A stretch of 64,000 bases of DNA from Fredinandcohnia onubensis (GCF_031181385.1 NZ_JAPSKV010000014.1:1-64000); one strand, 5' to 3'; shown: positions 46,073 through 56,185, counted from the stretch's first letter. The notes: generated from the sequence alone by a model not told the origin. Numbers and translations: made by a program.

Positions 46073-46682
46073 ATTTAAGGTTTAGTCTTCCTTTGATAAA
46101 TTGAAATACCTGGTTTGAGGACCCTGATAAAGAAGAATTAACTGTATCCACCACTATTTCGGGGGACTCCGGTTCTTCATATGGTTGGGAAATTCCAGTA
46201 AAGTTCTGAATCTCGCCCGCTCTTGCCTTTTTATAGAGTCCCTTGGGATCACGTGCCTCACATTCGTTCAACGGGCATTTAACGTAAACCTCAATAAACT
46301 CATCTTCTTCGAAAATATTTCTCGCATTAGCCCTGTCTTCAGCGTATGGGGAAATAACGGCCGCTAGTACTACGACTCCTGCATCAACGAATAATTTTCC
46401 TACTTCTGCAATTCTACGAATATTCTCCTTCCGATCCTCTGCACTAAACCCAAGATTGTTATTAATTCCATGTCTAATATTATCCCCATCTAACAAGTAT
46501 GAGCGTATACCTTCTGAATATAATAATTTTTCTACTGCATTAGCAAGTGTTGATTTCCCTGATCCGGAAAGACCAGTGAACCAAATGATAAAGCTTTTAT
46601 GGTTATTTAACGATTGTCGATCTTCTTTGGTGATAGACCCTTTATGCCAGACAATATGCTCACTAGATTGTTTTGATTCCAT
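46071..46682 (-). CDS. cysC: Adenylylsulfate (APS) kinase
   Basis: 203 residues from ATG 46682; the 20 residues upstream in frame are not needed for the family. P-loop GLSGSGKST (37-45), [17 protein letters not shown] (APS site), [11 protein letters not shown], and [18 protein letters not shown] with YEEPESPE are all classic. It phosphorylates APS to PAPS, the sulfate donor. With sat (33330) it completes PAPS synthesis, and three sulfotransferases in this window can use the product. Confidence 0.95.
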   Translation of the reverse strand: MESKQSSEHIVWHKGSITKEDRQSLNNHKSFIIWFTGLSGSGKSTLANAVEKLLYSEGIRSYLLDGDNIRHGINNNLGFSAEDRKENIRRIAEVGKLFVDAGVVVLAAVISPYAEDRANARNIFEEDEFIEVYVKCPLNECEARDPKGLYKKARAGEIQNFTGISQPYEEPESPEIVVDTVNSSLSGSSNQVFQFIKGRLNLK

Positions 46683-47011
46683 CTTCTCAGCCTTTCTTGT
46701 TTTTATAGTTGGTAAATGAGACGAATAATTAAAGTTACACATGCTGGTTGGTAATTAGTAATATATAAGACGCCTGTCTCGATAAGTTTCAATTGACCCT
46801 TAGCCATACCTGTTCCACTGCTAGTATTACTCCTATCATCCATAAACCTCTCCTTAGCTTTGAACAACCTCCCTTTGTAGGTTATGAAAGCAAACTTGAA
46901 ATTGTTTAATTCAAAACACTATTTTTTTAAGAAATAGGGTAATGCCTATAATTATTTGGTGTTTTTATTGCTGAATATAGGCCATTGTCCCTTGCAAAAA
47001 TTAGGTTGATT

Positions 47012-47020
47012 CATAAGCTA
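47012..47020 (+). promoter_or_regulatory. Sigma-K-like -10 of the CotZ-like gene
   Basis: CATAAGCTA matches CATANNNTA, 58 bp before the GTG at 47079; no AC is found at the proper distance. The remaining gap 46683-47078 shows nothing else I can support. Confidence 0.35.
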
Positions 47021-47078
47021 CTATAAATCAAGATTTTATGCGAAGTTCGGAGGGGCTTGTATCTATCTTTCGAAAGGG

Positions 47079-47591
47079 GTGAGCCGTCTGCAAAATCAAT
47101 TAGAAGCATTAGATTTATTAGCTGACTTTAAAAAAAATAAAAAAAACGGTCTCTTTCCAATAATGGTAAATAAAATAATTGGAGCTATTATTTTTAATCA
47201 AGAAGGGAACACTTTCAAAGCATTTGGAAACGTAGGAAAAGAGAATTGTTTTGAAACCTCACTCTTTAAATTAATTGACCTTGATAAAGATTACAATAAG
47301 GTGATTTTTGAACCCTTAAACATATGTAAGCCACATGATTCGTGTATCGAAAAAATTGTTATTGATTTAACTTGGATTTGTGCTATACAACTATGTCCAA
47401 TCTCTATTCATGGTGATATTAACAAAAGAGCACCACAAAGGAAGAAACCTAAAATAGAAACATGCAAACAAGTTCCTGAAAATAATGAGCCTCCTCTGAA
47501 TACTCCAAAGTGTGAATGTCAAATAGAGAATAGCACCTCCAACAACCGAATGATCATCCCTTTCTCGGAAATAAAATGGATTGACTATTAA
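47079..47591 (+). CDS. CotZ-like protein with an LSm-type last strand
   Basis: 170 residues. The middle matches CotZ/CotY spacing: LFPIMVNKIIGAII, FKAFGNVGKENCFETSLFKL and IEKIVIDLTWICAIQLCP, compared with FLLYTEKGDVFSAFGNVG and FCIEVDLSCFCAIQCL in the CotZ at 57540. The end, RMIIPFSEIKWIDY, matches the closing strand of the CotB/LSm-like barrels of the neighbours. So it may join an exosporium lattice and a barrel partner. GTG 47079 is probable; the ribosome site is ambiguous. Confidence 0.7.
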   Translation: MSRLQNQLEALDLLADFKKNKKNGLFPIMVNKIIGAIIFNQEGNTFKAFGNVGKENCFETSLFKLIDLDKDYNKVIFEPLNICKPHDSCIEKIVIDLTWICAIQLCPISIHGDINKRAPQRKKPKIETCKQVPENNEPPLNTPKCECQIENSTSNNRMIIPFSEIKWIDY

Positions 47592-47620
47592 AAGGCTTGC
47601 ACCGTAGATGCAAGCCTTTT
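47590..47620. terminator. Terminator between convergent genes
   Basis: AAAAGGCTTGCA pairs perfectly with TGCAAGCCTTTT around a 7-nt loop; it serves both the CotZ-like gene and the oxidase gene ending at 47642. Confidence 0.88.
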
Positions 47621-47641
47621 ACAATTGTGATTATCTTAAGA

Positions 47642-50600
47642 TTAATTATTAAGCGGCGGTAGGTGTTTTCGAAGCTTATCGTGAACACGGATGATTCCCC
47701 ACATTCCTTGTTCAATATCCCATAGAATGTTACCGGAGCGATACATATAGTCACCTGATAATTGAAATAGGCCTCCTGCGCCATAAAATATTTCTAAATC
47801 CCTCGCGTTACCGATAACATTCTCTCCAACGAAAGATCGAACGTTTGAGTCGATATCCTTCACATCAAATCGCCAATAATGTCCATGAATATGAAACGTA
47901 TGCGCTCTTCTTCTCTCTGCTGGAACGACAAGTCTAACGGTTACCGGATCCCCCTGATATGCTTCAAATACAGGCGTTGCAGGATCACCGAAAACCTTTG
48001 AGCTAAATAAATCGGCTAAATCTGGATGTGCATTGAATCGGTTAATAAGCCTCTCTGTTCGATAGTTAAATCCACGAGAACCTTCATCGTACGTGTCGAC
48101 CTCAACCTCAGCTAATTCATCTTCACCCGGTAAGAGTATTCCATCACGAGGATCTACTATAAGTTGATCAAATTTATCTAATAACCGCACACCATCATGC
48201 ATTATTAAGACGAATTCCCGGATGTCAGGCAATAAAGGGTTCCGTAAAATTACGTTAGCACCGGTACGCACTGGCTTTAACGTATTTGGATCAAGGTATT
48301 CTGTTCCACGAGGCTCGACAATAAATGCCCCGAATGCTCCTTGTGAGCGATGATTCCGAATATCTGCCATATCCCACATAGGTGTGACGCCAACTAGTGA
48401 ATCAGTATACCAGCGATAGGTAATGGTTTCACCTGGCCCAACCGTTTGGTCTGGGTTAAAACCGACCGTTTCTCCACCAGACGTTTTTATATCATAATCA
48501 AGTCGATGAGCATGCAAAGATATTCGAAGGGATGGCGGATAAAATGCTGGTACCTTTACTCGTGGATACGGATAGATTCCGTCTTTGAAGGGAAACTTAT
48601 CAAAGTCCAGCAGACTTGTAAGTGTCACCTCAACTAATTCATTTTGGTTCGCTCTGAGAATGAGAGGTTCCGGGTTTTTCTTACCTGATAAAATATCGTT
48701 CATATCCTCCTTGAGAGCAAACACTATACCAAAAGGATCATGGTCACCATATGAATTATATATAATTGGTGTTTGAAATGCTACGACATGATAACGACGA
48801 ATAGGTGCTCCATCAGGTACGATATCCAATATCCTATCAGGCTCTTTAGGAGGTCCTGGTGGCTTACCATTGCATTCAGGTAATGGTTCTGTACGCCTTG
48901 GCGGCGGCTCCCGGTCTGGTAATGGAATTAAATCATCCACTTCCTGATCAAACGCCCGGAATAATCCCCATAAACCAAGCCATAAATCTTCTTCCGTTTC
49001 AAATGTCCACAAATAGTCGCCTGATCTTGGTATAAATGTTTCGAGCGTAAACGACTCAGATATTCCGATATGCTGCTGGGATTCTAACCTAGAATCTAAA
49101 TCCGCCCGTTCTTGAGGCCAACGTAATCCGTGGACATTAAAGCTGTGTGATTCCTCTTGTGCACCTTGTAATAAACGAATTCGGATTGGATCGCCTTCAT
49201 ATGCCCGGAAAATTGGTGTAACAGGGTCACCTGATACAAAAGAACTAAAGGAATAGGCAGGGTCATTATCTTTTCCCAAACGAAATTGCAGTGGATCATT
49301 TTTATAGTTTACACCGAAGATACCTGGGTCATCTTCTGAACCTGGGAATTGAGGAGGTTCGATCGGATTACCATTACTGTCAAACAGGAGTGCAAAATCC
49401 TGAGCAAAAATCACATAATCTCGATAATCAGGGATAAGTGGGTTTACTGCAGTAACTTCAGTTCCTCGTCTTGTTGGTTCCCCCGTTACGGAATCTAACA
49501 CTGTTGTAAAACGTGGATGTACAACCCCTGAACCGAATACACCATGCTGCTGGTGAGTGTTAGGAAACAGATGATCATGGAAGAACCATGCCTTTAATTC
49601 AACATCAGCAAAATATTCATATCGAGCCGTTTCTCCTGGAAGTACGCTCGAATCATAGTTCCAGCCAACGTTTGCACCATCAGCTACAAGGACATCAAAT
49701 TTTACAAAGTGAATATGAAACCCAGTCTCATACGTTCTTGTAACAAGTTGAAATGCATCACCGTCTAAGACATGTGGCAAACGATTTGTAAAATTAATTC
49801 TTAGACATGTATTCGCTGGTGCATGAAATACGAGCGGTTCAGGTTCTTTTCGTCCTGAACATACATCATCAATGTCTTCATCTAAAATAATAATTCGACC
49901 TTTCGGATCATGCCAGCCCTGTCGATTATATACAATTGGTAATTCAATATAAGAAACATTAAACTCTAATATATTAGGATTATCTAAGCATGGGTCTGCA
50001 AAAACAGCACCTGGTCTTGCATTTGGCACTGCTGCATTTGCCTCAAGCTCTGTTAAATCCCGTCCTCCAACAATTCCAAGCGGTGGTCTTGGTGCTTTAC
50101 AACCGACCTTTCCTGGAATAAAGTTTGGAAATCCTGGACGTTCCTTCGTCGGTCTTGGAGGTGAAGGGCGGTCTGGTAATGGCTGAAGTGCAGGAATTGG
50201 AACACCGTTAGGATAGCATTGAGTACCATCCTGTAATGTATTGTATATTCTGTTCATTCCCCACATTCCTCCCGCAAAATGTGGATATAGATGACAGTGG
50301 ATAACAGCATCGCCAATAGCACCTTGGAGACTCCCGAGACCGTATAATGGCTGAATATTATAATGAGCCTGTGGGCTTATTGCTTGTGCATCCAATATTT
50401 CTGATTCAAGACTGTTTGGATCACTAAACCATTGATGAACATGATAATGAAAAACATGCGTTTCCTTAACTCCGCCGTGAACAAGACGAATCGTCGCTGG
50501 GTCGCCGACGTACCCCCTTAGAATTGGAGTGGCCGGATCTCCAAATACCCATGAATCATGATGCACCTCTTCCCCCTCACATTCCGGGCAAACGACTCCT

Positions 50601-51298
50601 TCTTCAATTAACCTTGCGCGATTATATTCTGGCTCAAATCGATAGTTAACACCATGGAATGATTCTGCATCTTGGTTTGTTCGTGGGTTAATGGGTCGAT
50701 TTCCTGTTAAATCATCGACTTCTAACTCATCATGGAAAATCCATGCATACTCTCGGAATGAAGGTAACAGAGGATTATGAATATCAGCATATACCCCACT
50801 ATTTAATGGACCACCAGTAACCGGATCTGTCCAAGATGAACCTCGTTTTTCAACAAATAATGCACCAAATAATCCATGAATATTTGAACCATTTTCACTA
50901 CTAGACGGATTGCCCAAATCTGAAAAATAGCTAATTCCTTCAAGTGATGCCTTCAAGCGGTATAAAATCTTTCCACCTGGTGGAACAGTTGTATCTGGAT
51001 TAAAGCCAACATCTGCTCCGTCAGATTGGAGGACATCATAATCAATATCCTGAAAATTCATTCCAGTAGCAAATGGCAATTTATTTTCAAATAGTATATC
51101 GACAACATCCCCAGCATTCGCACGAATTACAAGTGGTTGGACAAGATCAACTGTAGTAAATGGATTTTTACGAACTAGGTCTTTCACTTTTTGTTCATTT
51201 TCTTTTAAGACGTACATATTTCCATTGGGGTCATGTTCGCCGAAATTATTCACAACGATTCTAATAGGAATTGCGACGACATGATAGGATCGTTTCAT
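47642..51298 (-). CDS. MnxG-type giant multicopper oxidase, second copy
   Basis: 1218 residues, three times a normal laccase, with repeated cupredoxin domains. Copper motifs: HVFHYHVHQWF (about 280), HCHLYPHFAGGMWGMN (about 333; type 1 and trinuclear ligands), HIHFV (about 529), FHDHLFPNTHQQHG (about 572), and HTFHIHGH (about 1132). The order is that of MnxG, the Mn(II) oxidase of marine Bacillus spores. 58 of the first 60 residues are identical to the gene at 52178. It differs in small ways, such as SLHAHRLDYD against SLHPQLLDYD. No signal peptide, as expected for mother-cell assembly onto the exosporium. Confidence 0.88.
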   Translation of the reverse strand: MKRSYHVVAIPIRIVVNNFGEHDPNGNMYVLKENEQKVKDLVRKNPFTTVDLVQPLVIRANAGDVVDILFENKLPFATGMNFQDIDYDVLQSDGADVGFNPDTTVPPGGKILYRLKASLEGISYFSDLGNPSSSENGSNIHGLFGALFVEKRGSSWTDPVTGGPLNSGVYADIHNPLLPSFREYAWIFHDELEVDDLTGNRPINPRTNQDAESFHGVNYRFEPEYNRARLIEEGVVCPECEGEEVHHDSWVFGDPATPILRGYVGDPATIRLVHGGVKETHVFHYHVHQWFSDPNSLESEILDAQAISPQAHYNIQPLYGLGSLQGAIGDAVIHCHLYPHFAGGMWGMNRIYNTLQDGTQCYPNGVPIPALQPLPDRPSPPRPTKERPGFPNFIPGKVGCKAPRPPLGIVGGRDLTELEANAAVPNARPGAVFADPCLDNPNILEFNVSYIELPIVYNRQGWHDPKGRIIILDEDIDDVCSGRKEPEPLVFHAPANTCLRINFTNRLPHVLDGDAFQLVTRTYETGFHIHFVKFDVLVADGANVGWNYDSSVLPGETARYEYFADVELKAWFFHDHLFPNTHQQHGVFGSGVVHPRFTTVLDSVTGEPTRRGTEVTAVNPLIPDYRDYVIFAQDFALLFDSNGNPIEPPQFPGSEDDPGIFGVNYKNDPLQFRLGKDNDPAYSFSSFVSGDPVTPIFRAYEGDPIRIRLLQGAQEESHSFNVHGLRWPQERADLDSRLESQQHIGISESFTLETFIPRSGDYLWTFETEEDLWLGLWGLFRAFDQEVDDLIPLPDREPPPRRTEPLPECNGKPPGPPKEPDRILDIVPDGAPIRRYHVVAFQTPIIYNSYGDHDPFGIVFALKEDMNDILSGKKNPEPLILRANQNELVEVTLTSLLDFDKFPFKDGIYPYPRVKVPAFYPPSLRISLHAHRLDYDIKTSGGETVGFNPDQTVGPGETITYRWYTDSLVGVTPMWDMADIRNHRSQGAFGAFIVEPRGTEYLDPNTLKPVRTGANVILRNPLLPDIREFVLIMHDGVRLLDKFDQLIVDPRDGILLPGEDELAEVEVDTYDEGSRGFNYRTERLINRFNAHPDLADLFSSKVFGDPATPVFEAYQGDPVTVRLVVPAERRRAHTFHIHGHYWRFDVKDIDSNVRSFVGENVIGNARDLEIFYGAGGLFQLSGDYMYRSGNILWDIEQGMWGIIRVHDKLRKHLPPLNN

Positions 51299-51342
51299 TC
51301 TTTTTCCTCCTTAATTTATTGCTTAAAAAGCCCATTTGACAT

Positions 51343-51370
51343 AAAAGGCTGCACCTAGGTGCAACCTTTT
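51343..51370 (-). terminator. Hairpin between the LSm-like gene and the second oxidase
   Basis: AAAAGGTTGCACC pairs with GGTGCAGCCTTTT (minus strand) with no extra T-run beyond the stem foot. It could partly terminate and so set a lower level of the second oxidase. Confidence 0.6.
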
Positions 51371-52119
51371 TAATCAAGCACAGTGATAAAACAAGCATTG
51401 GCTAGTGGAATTTCACGATGATTATCTTTCATTTTAAGTGTGAGTGATTCTCTATGAATTTCACAAATTTCACCAACCATACTTTCACCATCAATATTAA
51501 TTTTCACCTTTTTCCCTACAAGTACGAGGATATAGATTGTTAACCTGAGTCTAAAGAAAATTTGGATTAACTCTGGAGAGGAAGCAACCTTTTCGCCGAA
51601 GTTGAATGTTAATGCTCGTCTTAGACAAGGTTCAATATCAAGTAATAGTTGCTCACCCTCTGGTTCTGCCAATCTACCTTCACTTAATTTAATTTTCAAT
51701 ACCTTTTCAAACGGAACAATTATTTCTCGATTGTTCTTGTCTCTTATTACAACAAAATCAAATCCAACAAGAAATACAATTCCAGATCTAACTGTATTTC
51801 TTTCAGGATTATTTGGCAATGGACAATCTATTTCAACACTTACATTTTGGCCAACTAATCCATCAAATACCCTTTGAAATATTTCTCTTGGTTCCCTTTG
51901 TTCAGATAGTGCTAAGTCAAGGAGGAATTGGTTTCCAGCAGCTTGGCTAGCTCTAAGTTCTTGAAGTATATCTAATGGTAAACAGCTATTTGGAGAAGGA
52001 AATTTTGGCTCCTTGATTCGGTTTGGGCAGCAATTTTTGGGGATGCAAAAATCATCAGGGGCATTGGCCGGTACAAATTCTGAACAACAAAAGTCTTTGG
52101 ACTTATTTTTTTTTGACAA
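51370..52119 (-). CDS. Cys-rich protein with two LSm/CotB-like barrels
   Basis: 249 residues from TTG 52119, which follows AAGGTGG; the GTG at 52134 lacks a ribosome site. The head is Cys-rich (DFCCSEFVPANAPDDFCIPKNCC). Then follow two small barrels: QNVSVEIDC ... VFLVGFDFVVIRDKNNREIIVPFEKVLKI, and LVGKKVKINIDGESMVGEICEIHRESLTLKM ending EIPLANACFITVL. It lies between the two MnxG-type genes and probably acts with them, as MnxE/F do with MnxG. Confidence 0.75.
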   Translation of the reverse strand: MSKKNKSKDFCCSEFVPANAPDDFCIPKNCCPNRIKEPKFPSPNSCLPLDILQELRASQAAGNQFLLDLALSEQREPREIFQRVFDGLVGQNVSVEIDCPLPNNPERNTVRSGIVFLVGFDFVVIRDKNNREIIVPFEKVLKIKLSEGRLAEPEGEQLLLDIEPCLRRALTFNFGEKVASSPELIQIFFRLRLTIYILVLVGKKVKINIDGESMVGEICEIHRESLTLKMKDNHREIPLANACFITVLD

Positions 52120-52141
52120 CTTCGTTTTCACCACCTTTTTT

Positions 52142-52171
52142 AATAGTAGGGGCTGATTAGCCCCAACTATT
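52142..52171 (-). other. Hairpin without T-run before the LSm-like gene
   Basis: AATAGTTGGGGCT and AGCCCCTACTATT (one mismatch) surround a 4-nt loop. On the minus strand A-rich sequence and the GGTGG ribosome site follow, so it is not a normal terminator. It may stabilise the upstream oxidase mRNA or adjust translation of the next gene. Confidence 0.6.
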
Positions 52172-52177
52172 TTCTAC

Positions 52178-55100
52178 TTATTTAACTTCTAATTTTGGGA
52201 GATGCCTTTGTTTTTTTCCATGGACGCGGATTAATCCCCACATACCTTGTTCAATATCCCAGTTTATATTACCAGCACGATACATATAGTCTCCTGGAGC
52301 TTGAAGGAAACCTCCTGCACCATATAAGAGTTCTAAATCCCTTTTGTTTCCTATTACATTAAACCCTACAAAGGATTCAATTCGAGAATCAATGTCCTTC
52401 CGATCGAATCTAAATTGATGGCCGTGTATATGGAAGGTATGGGCTCTTCTTCTTTCTGCTGGTACACATAGTCTTACTGTAACTGGGTCTCCAGCATATG
52501 CTTCAAATACAGGAGTTGCTGGATCACCGAATACTTCTGAGCTGAATAGATTAGCTAGATCGGGGTGAGCTCTATAGCGGTTAATCAGTCTTTCCGTACG
52601 ATAGTTAAAACCTCGTGAGCCTTCGTCATACGTATCCACCTCAATTTCGGGATCAGGTGGTGGTAATAGCACACCATCAACAGGGTCAAAGATTAAGTGT
52701 CTATCTTTATCTAGTAATCTAACACCATCATGCATTAATAGGACGAATTCCCTTAAATCCGGTAAATATGAATTTCGTAAAATCACATTATTTCCTGTTT
52801 TTACTGGCTTTAGGGTATAAGGGTCAAGATATTTTGTTCCACGAGGTTCAGCGATAAATGCACCGAAGGCGCCTTGTGAGCGATGATTACGAATATCCGC
52901 CATATCCCATAAAGGACTAATACCTGTGTTTGCATCTACAAACCATCGATAGGTAATAGATTCTCCTGGACCAACTGTTTGATCAGGATTAAATCCAACT
53001 GTTTCACCACTCGATGCCCTTACGTCATAATCGAGTAGCTGAGGATGTAAAGAAATACGAAGCGATGGTGGATAAAAGGCTTGAACCTTTACTCTTGGAT
53101 ATGGGTAGATTCCGTCCTTAAAAGGAAACTTATCAAAGTCTAAGTAACTTGTAAGTGTTACCTCAACTAAATCACCTTGATTTCCACGAAGAATGAGCGG
53201 TTCTGGATTTTTCTTTCCTGCTAATATATCAGCCATATCCTCTTTTAAAGCAAACACAATTCCAAATGGATCATGATCCCCGAATGAGTTGTAAATAATT
53301 GGTGTTTGGATTGCTACGACATCATATCGACGGATAGGTGCACCATCTGGAACGATTTCCAAAATCCTATCAGGCTCAGTGGGTGGTCCAGGCGGTTTAC
53401 CAGTACACTCAGGTAAGGCTTGGGAAGTACGCCTTGGTGGTGGTTCCCGATCTGGTAGTGGAATTAAGTCGTCTACTTCTTGATCAAATGCTCGGAATAA
53501 CCCCCACAGGCCAAGCCATAAATCCTCTTCTGTTTCAAATGTCCACAAATAATCACCAGATCGTGGGATGAATGTTTCAAATGTAAATGACTCCGATAAA
53601 CCAATATGATGTTGTGCTATTGTTCTTGAGTTTAGATCTCTTCTTTCTAAGGGCCAACGTAATCCATGAACATTAAAACTATGTGATTCCTCTTGAGCAC
53701 CTTGTAAGAGTCGAATTCGGATTGAGTCTCCTTCATATGCACGGAATATTGGTGTTACAGGGTCACCGCCAACAAACGAACTAAAGGAATAAGCGGGGTC
53801 ATTATCTTTTCCTAAACGAAATTGAAGCGGGTCATTTTTATAGTTAACACCAAATACTCCTGGATCTTCTTCAGAACCAGGGAATGGAGGTGGTTCGATT
53901 GGGTTACTATTTTTATCAAAGAGCATTGAAAAATCTTGTGCAAAAATGACATAGTCCCGATAGTCTGGGATAAGAGGGTTCACCGCTGTCACTTCTGTTC
54001 CTCGTCGTGTCGGTTCACCTGTTTTAGAGTCTAAAGTAGCTGTAAAACGAGGATGGATTACTCCTGATCCAAATATTCCATGCTGTTGATGAGTATTTGG
54101 AAACAGGTGGTCATGAATAAACCACGCTTTTAATTCAACATCGGCAAAATATTCATAACGTATTGTTTCTCCCGGAAGTACAGCTGAATCATAATTCCAT
54201 CCCACATTTGCCCCATCTGCCACAAGCACATCAAATTTAACAAAGTGAATATGATGGCCAACCTCATATGTTCGGGTTGCAAGCTGAAAAGCATCACCTT
54301 CCAACATATGTGGTAAACGGTTTGTAAAGTTTATACGCAAACAAGTATTTGCCGGGGTATGGAATACAAGCGGTTCTGGTACCTTTCTACCAGAACAAAC
54401 ATCATCAATATCTTCATCAAGTATCATGATCCGACCTTTCGGGTCATGCCAGCCTTGCCGATTATATACAATAGGGAGTTCAATCATGGAAACATTAAAT
54501 TCAAGTACATTCGGGTTTCTTAAACATGGGTCTGTAAAGACAGCCCCAGGTCTAGCATTTGGAACTGCAGCATTTTTTTCAAGCTTTGTCATTTCTCGTC
54601 CACCAACAATCCCTAAAGGTGGTCTTGGAGCTTTACAGCCAACCTTACCTGGAATAAAGTTTGGAAATCCTGGTCGCTTCTTTGTTGGTTTGGGTGGTGC
54701 AGGACGATCTGGTAGAGGTTGAAGTGCAGCAATTGGAACACCGTTTGGATAGCATTGACTTCCATCCTGTAACGTATTAAAAATGCGATTCATCCCCCAC
54801 ATCCCTCCGGCAAAATGTGGATATAAATGACAGTGAATGACTACATCTCCAAAGGCACCTTGAAGGCTTCCGAGGCCGTATAGTGGTTGAATGTTATAAT
54901 GTGACTGTGGGCTGATCGCTTGCGCATCTAAAATTTCTGTATCTTGGTTATGGGGATCGCTAAACCATTGATGAAGGTGGTAGTGAAAAACATGTGTTTC
55001 CTTTACTCCACCATGAATCAACCGTACCATAGCTGGATCTCCTACATACCCTCGGAGTATTGGTGTTGCTGGGTCTCCGAACACCCAAGAATCATGGTGT

Positions 55101-55834
55101 ACCTCTTCCCCTTCGCAATCAGGACAGACAACCCCTTCCTCAATTAATCTGGCTCGATTGTATTCAGGTTCAAAGCGATAATTAACTCCATGAAAAGATT
55201 CTGCATCTTGATTTGTTCTCGGGTTAATTGGTCGATTTCCCGTTAAGTCGTCGACTTCAAGCTCATCATGGAAAATCCATGCATATTCACGAAACGATGG
55301 TAATAATGGATTGTGAATATCCGCATAAACCCCACTGTTTAATTGGCCTCCTGTAACTGGATCTGTCCAACTAGAACCACGTTTTTCGATAATTAGGGCT
55401 CCAAATAAACCATGTATATTAGAACCATTTTCACCGCTTGATGGATTACCCAAATCTGAGAAATAACCAATCCCTTCATTTGTCGCATTCAATCGATAGA
55501 GTATCTTACTACCAGGTGGAACAGTTGTATCTGGGTTAAATCCAGCATCTGCGCCATCTGAATCTAATACAATATAATCTAGCTCTTGGAAGTGCATACC
55601 TGTTGCAAAGGGTAATTTGTTTTCAAATAATATTTCAACAACATCACCTTCGTTTGCACGGATGACGAGCGGCTGTACAAGGTCTACTGGTGTGAATGGA
55701 TTTTTTCGAACAAGATCTTTAACTTTTTCTTCATTTTCTTTTAGTACATACATATTTCCGTTTGGATCATGTTCGCCGAAGTTATTCACAACGATTCTGA
55801 TGGGAATTGCGACGACATGATAGGAACGTTTCAT
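52178..55834 (-). CDS. mnxG: MnxG, Mn(II)-oxidising multicopper oxidase
   Basis: 1218 residues, about the size of MnxG of Bacillus SG-1 and PL-12, with the same MKRSYHVVAIPIRIVVNN start, as I recall the published protein. Ligand motifs: HVFHYHLHQWF, HCHLYPHFAGGMWGMN, HIHFVKFDV, WFIHDHLFPNTHQQHG and HTFHIHGHQFRFD. It oxidises Mn(II) to Mn(IV) oxide on the exosporium with O2 reduction at a trinuclear Cu site. It directly follows the mnxD-E-F-like genes (16 bp gap), so I take it as the orthologue. Start codon has AAGGAGG upstream. Confidence 0.9.
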   Translation of the reverse strand: MKRSYHVVAIPIRIVVNNFGEHDPNGNMYVLKENEEKVKDLVRKNPFTPVDLVQPLVIRANEGDVVEILFENKLPFATGMHFQELDYIVLDSDGADAGFNPDTTVPPGSKILYRLNATNEGIGYFSDLGNPSSGENGSNIHGLFGALIIEKRGSSWTDPVTGGQLNSGVYADIHNPLLPSFREYAWIFHDELEVDDLTGNRPINPRTNQDAESFHGVNYRFEPEYNRARLIEEGVVCPDCEGEEVHHDSWVFGDPATPILRGYVGDPAMVRLIHGGVKETHVFHYHLHQWFSDPHNQDTEILDAQAISPQSHYNIQPLYGLGSLQGAFGDVVIHCHLYPHFAGGMWGMNRIFNTLQDGSQCYPNGVPIAALQPLPDRPAPPKPTKKRPGFPNFIPGKVGCKAPRPPLGIVGGREMTKLEKNAAVPNARPGAVFTDPCLRNPNVLEFNVSMIELPIVYNRQGWHDPKGRIMILDEDIDDVCSGRKVPEPLVFHTPANTCLRINFTNRLPHMLEGDAFQLATRTYEVGHHIHFVKFDVLVADGANVGWNYDSAVLPGETIRYEYFADVELKAWFIHDHLFPNTHQQHGIFGSGVIHPRFTATLDSKTGEPTRRGTEVTAVNPLIPDYRDYVIFAQDFSMLFDKNSNPIEPPPFPGSEEDPGVFGVNYKNDPLQFRLGKDNDPAYSFSSFVGGDPVTPIFRAYEGDSIRIRLLQGAQEESHSFNVHGLRWPLERRDLNSRTIAQHHIGLSESFTFETFIPRSGDYLWTFETEEDLWLGLWGLFRAFDQEVDDLIPLPDREPPPRRTSQALPECTGKPPGPPTEPDRILEIVPDGAPIRRYDVVAIQTPIIYNSFGDHDPFGIVFALKEDMADILAGKKNPEPLILRGNQGDLVEVTLTSYLDFDKFPFKDGIYPYPRVKVQAFYPPSLRISLHPQLLDYDVRASSGETVGFNPDQTVGPGESITYRWFVDANTGISPLWDMADIRNHRSQGAFGAFIAEPRGTKYLDPYTLKPVKTGNNVILRNSYLPDLREFVLLMHDGVRLLDKDRHLIFDPVDGVLLPPPDPEIEVDTYDEGSRGFNYRTERLINRYRAHPDLANLFSSEVFGDPATPVFEAYAGDPVTVRLCVPAERRRAHTFHIHGHQFRFDRKDIDSRIESFVGFNVIGNKRDLELLYGAGGFLQAPGDYMYRAGNINWDIEQGMWGLIRVHGKKQRHLPKLEVK

Positions 55835-55850
55835 TCATTTCCCTCCTTTC

Positions 55851-56165
55851 TTATGGAAGTTCTCGTAACTCTGGAATTCTTGGACCATCTTCGCGTTCAA
55901 TGAAGAACACCTCAATATTATGAATGTGAATGTGCCAAATACGATTCTCTAATTGGGCAACTTGTGTGGTTTCTACATCAATCTCGACAAGGTCATCTAT
56001 TACATCTAAGATTGTACCAATAATCATAAATGGAAAGGCCGGGTATAATATAAAGACTCGCTGACCAATACCATCATTAAAATGATCAACGATTGCTTGG
56101 TCACGCATGACATTTACTTCTCGAATTGCTTCCCTGTATTGTCGATTATTTTTATTTTTTGCCAT
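55851..56165 (-). CDS. mnxF: MnxF-like small partner of the Mn oxidase
   Basis: 104 residues, placed directly before mnxG as in the SG-1 mnx operon. A single small barrel: QRVFILYPAFPFMIIGTILDVIDDLVEIDVETTQ, closing with IWHIHIHNIEVFFIER. The H-I-H-I-H-N strand may contribute metal ligands; MnxE/F in the known complex bind Cu. ATG 56165 after AGGAGG. Assignment by position and size. Confidence 0.75.
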   Translation of the reverse strand: MAKNKNNRQYREAIREVNVMRDQAIVDHFNDGIGQRVFILYPAFPFMIIGTILDVIDDLVEIDVETTQVAQLENRIWHIHIHNIEVFFIEREDGPRIPELRELP

Positions 56166-56185
56166 TGTACATTTGCCTCCTTTTT

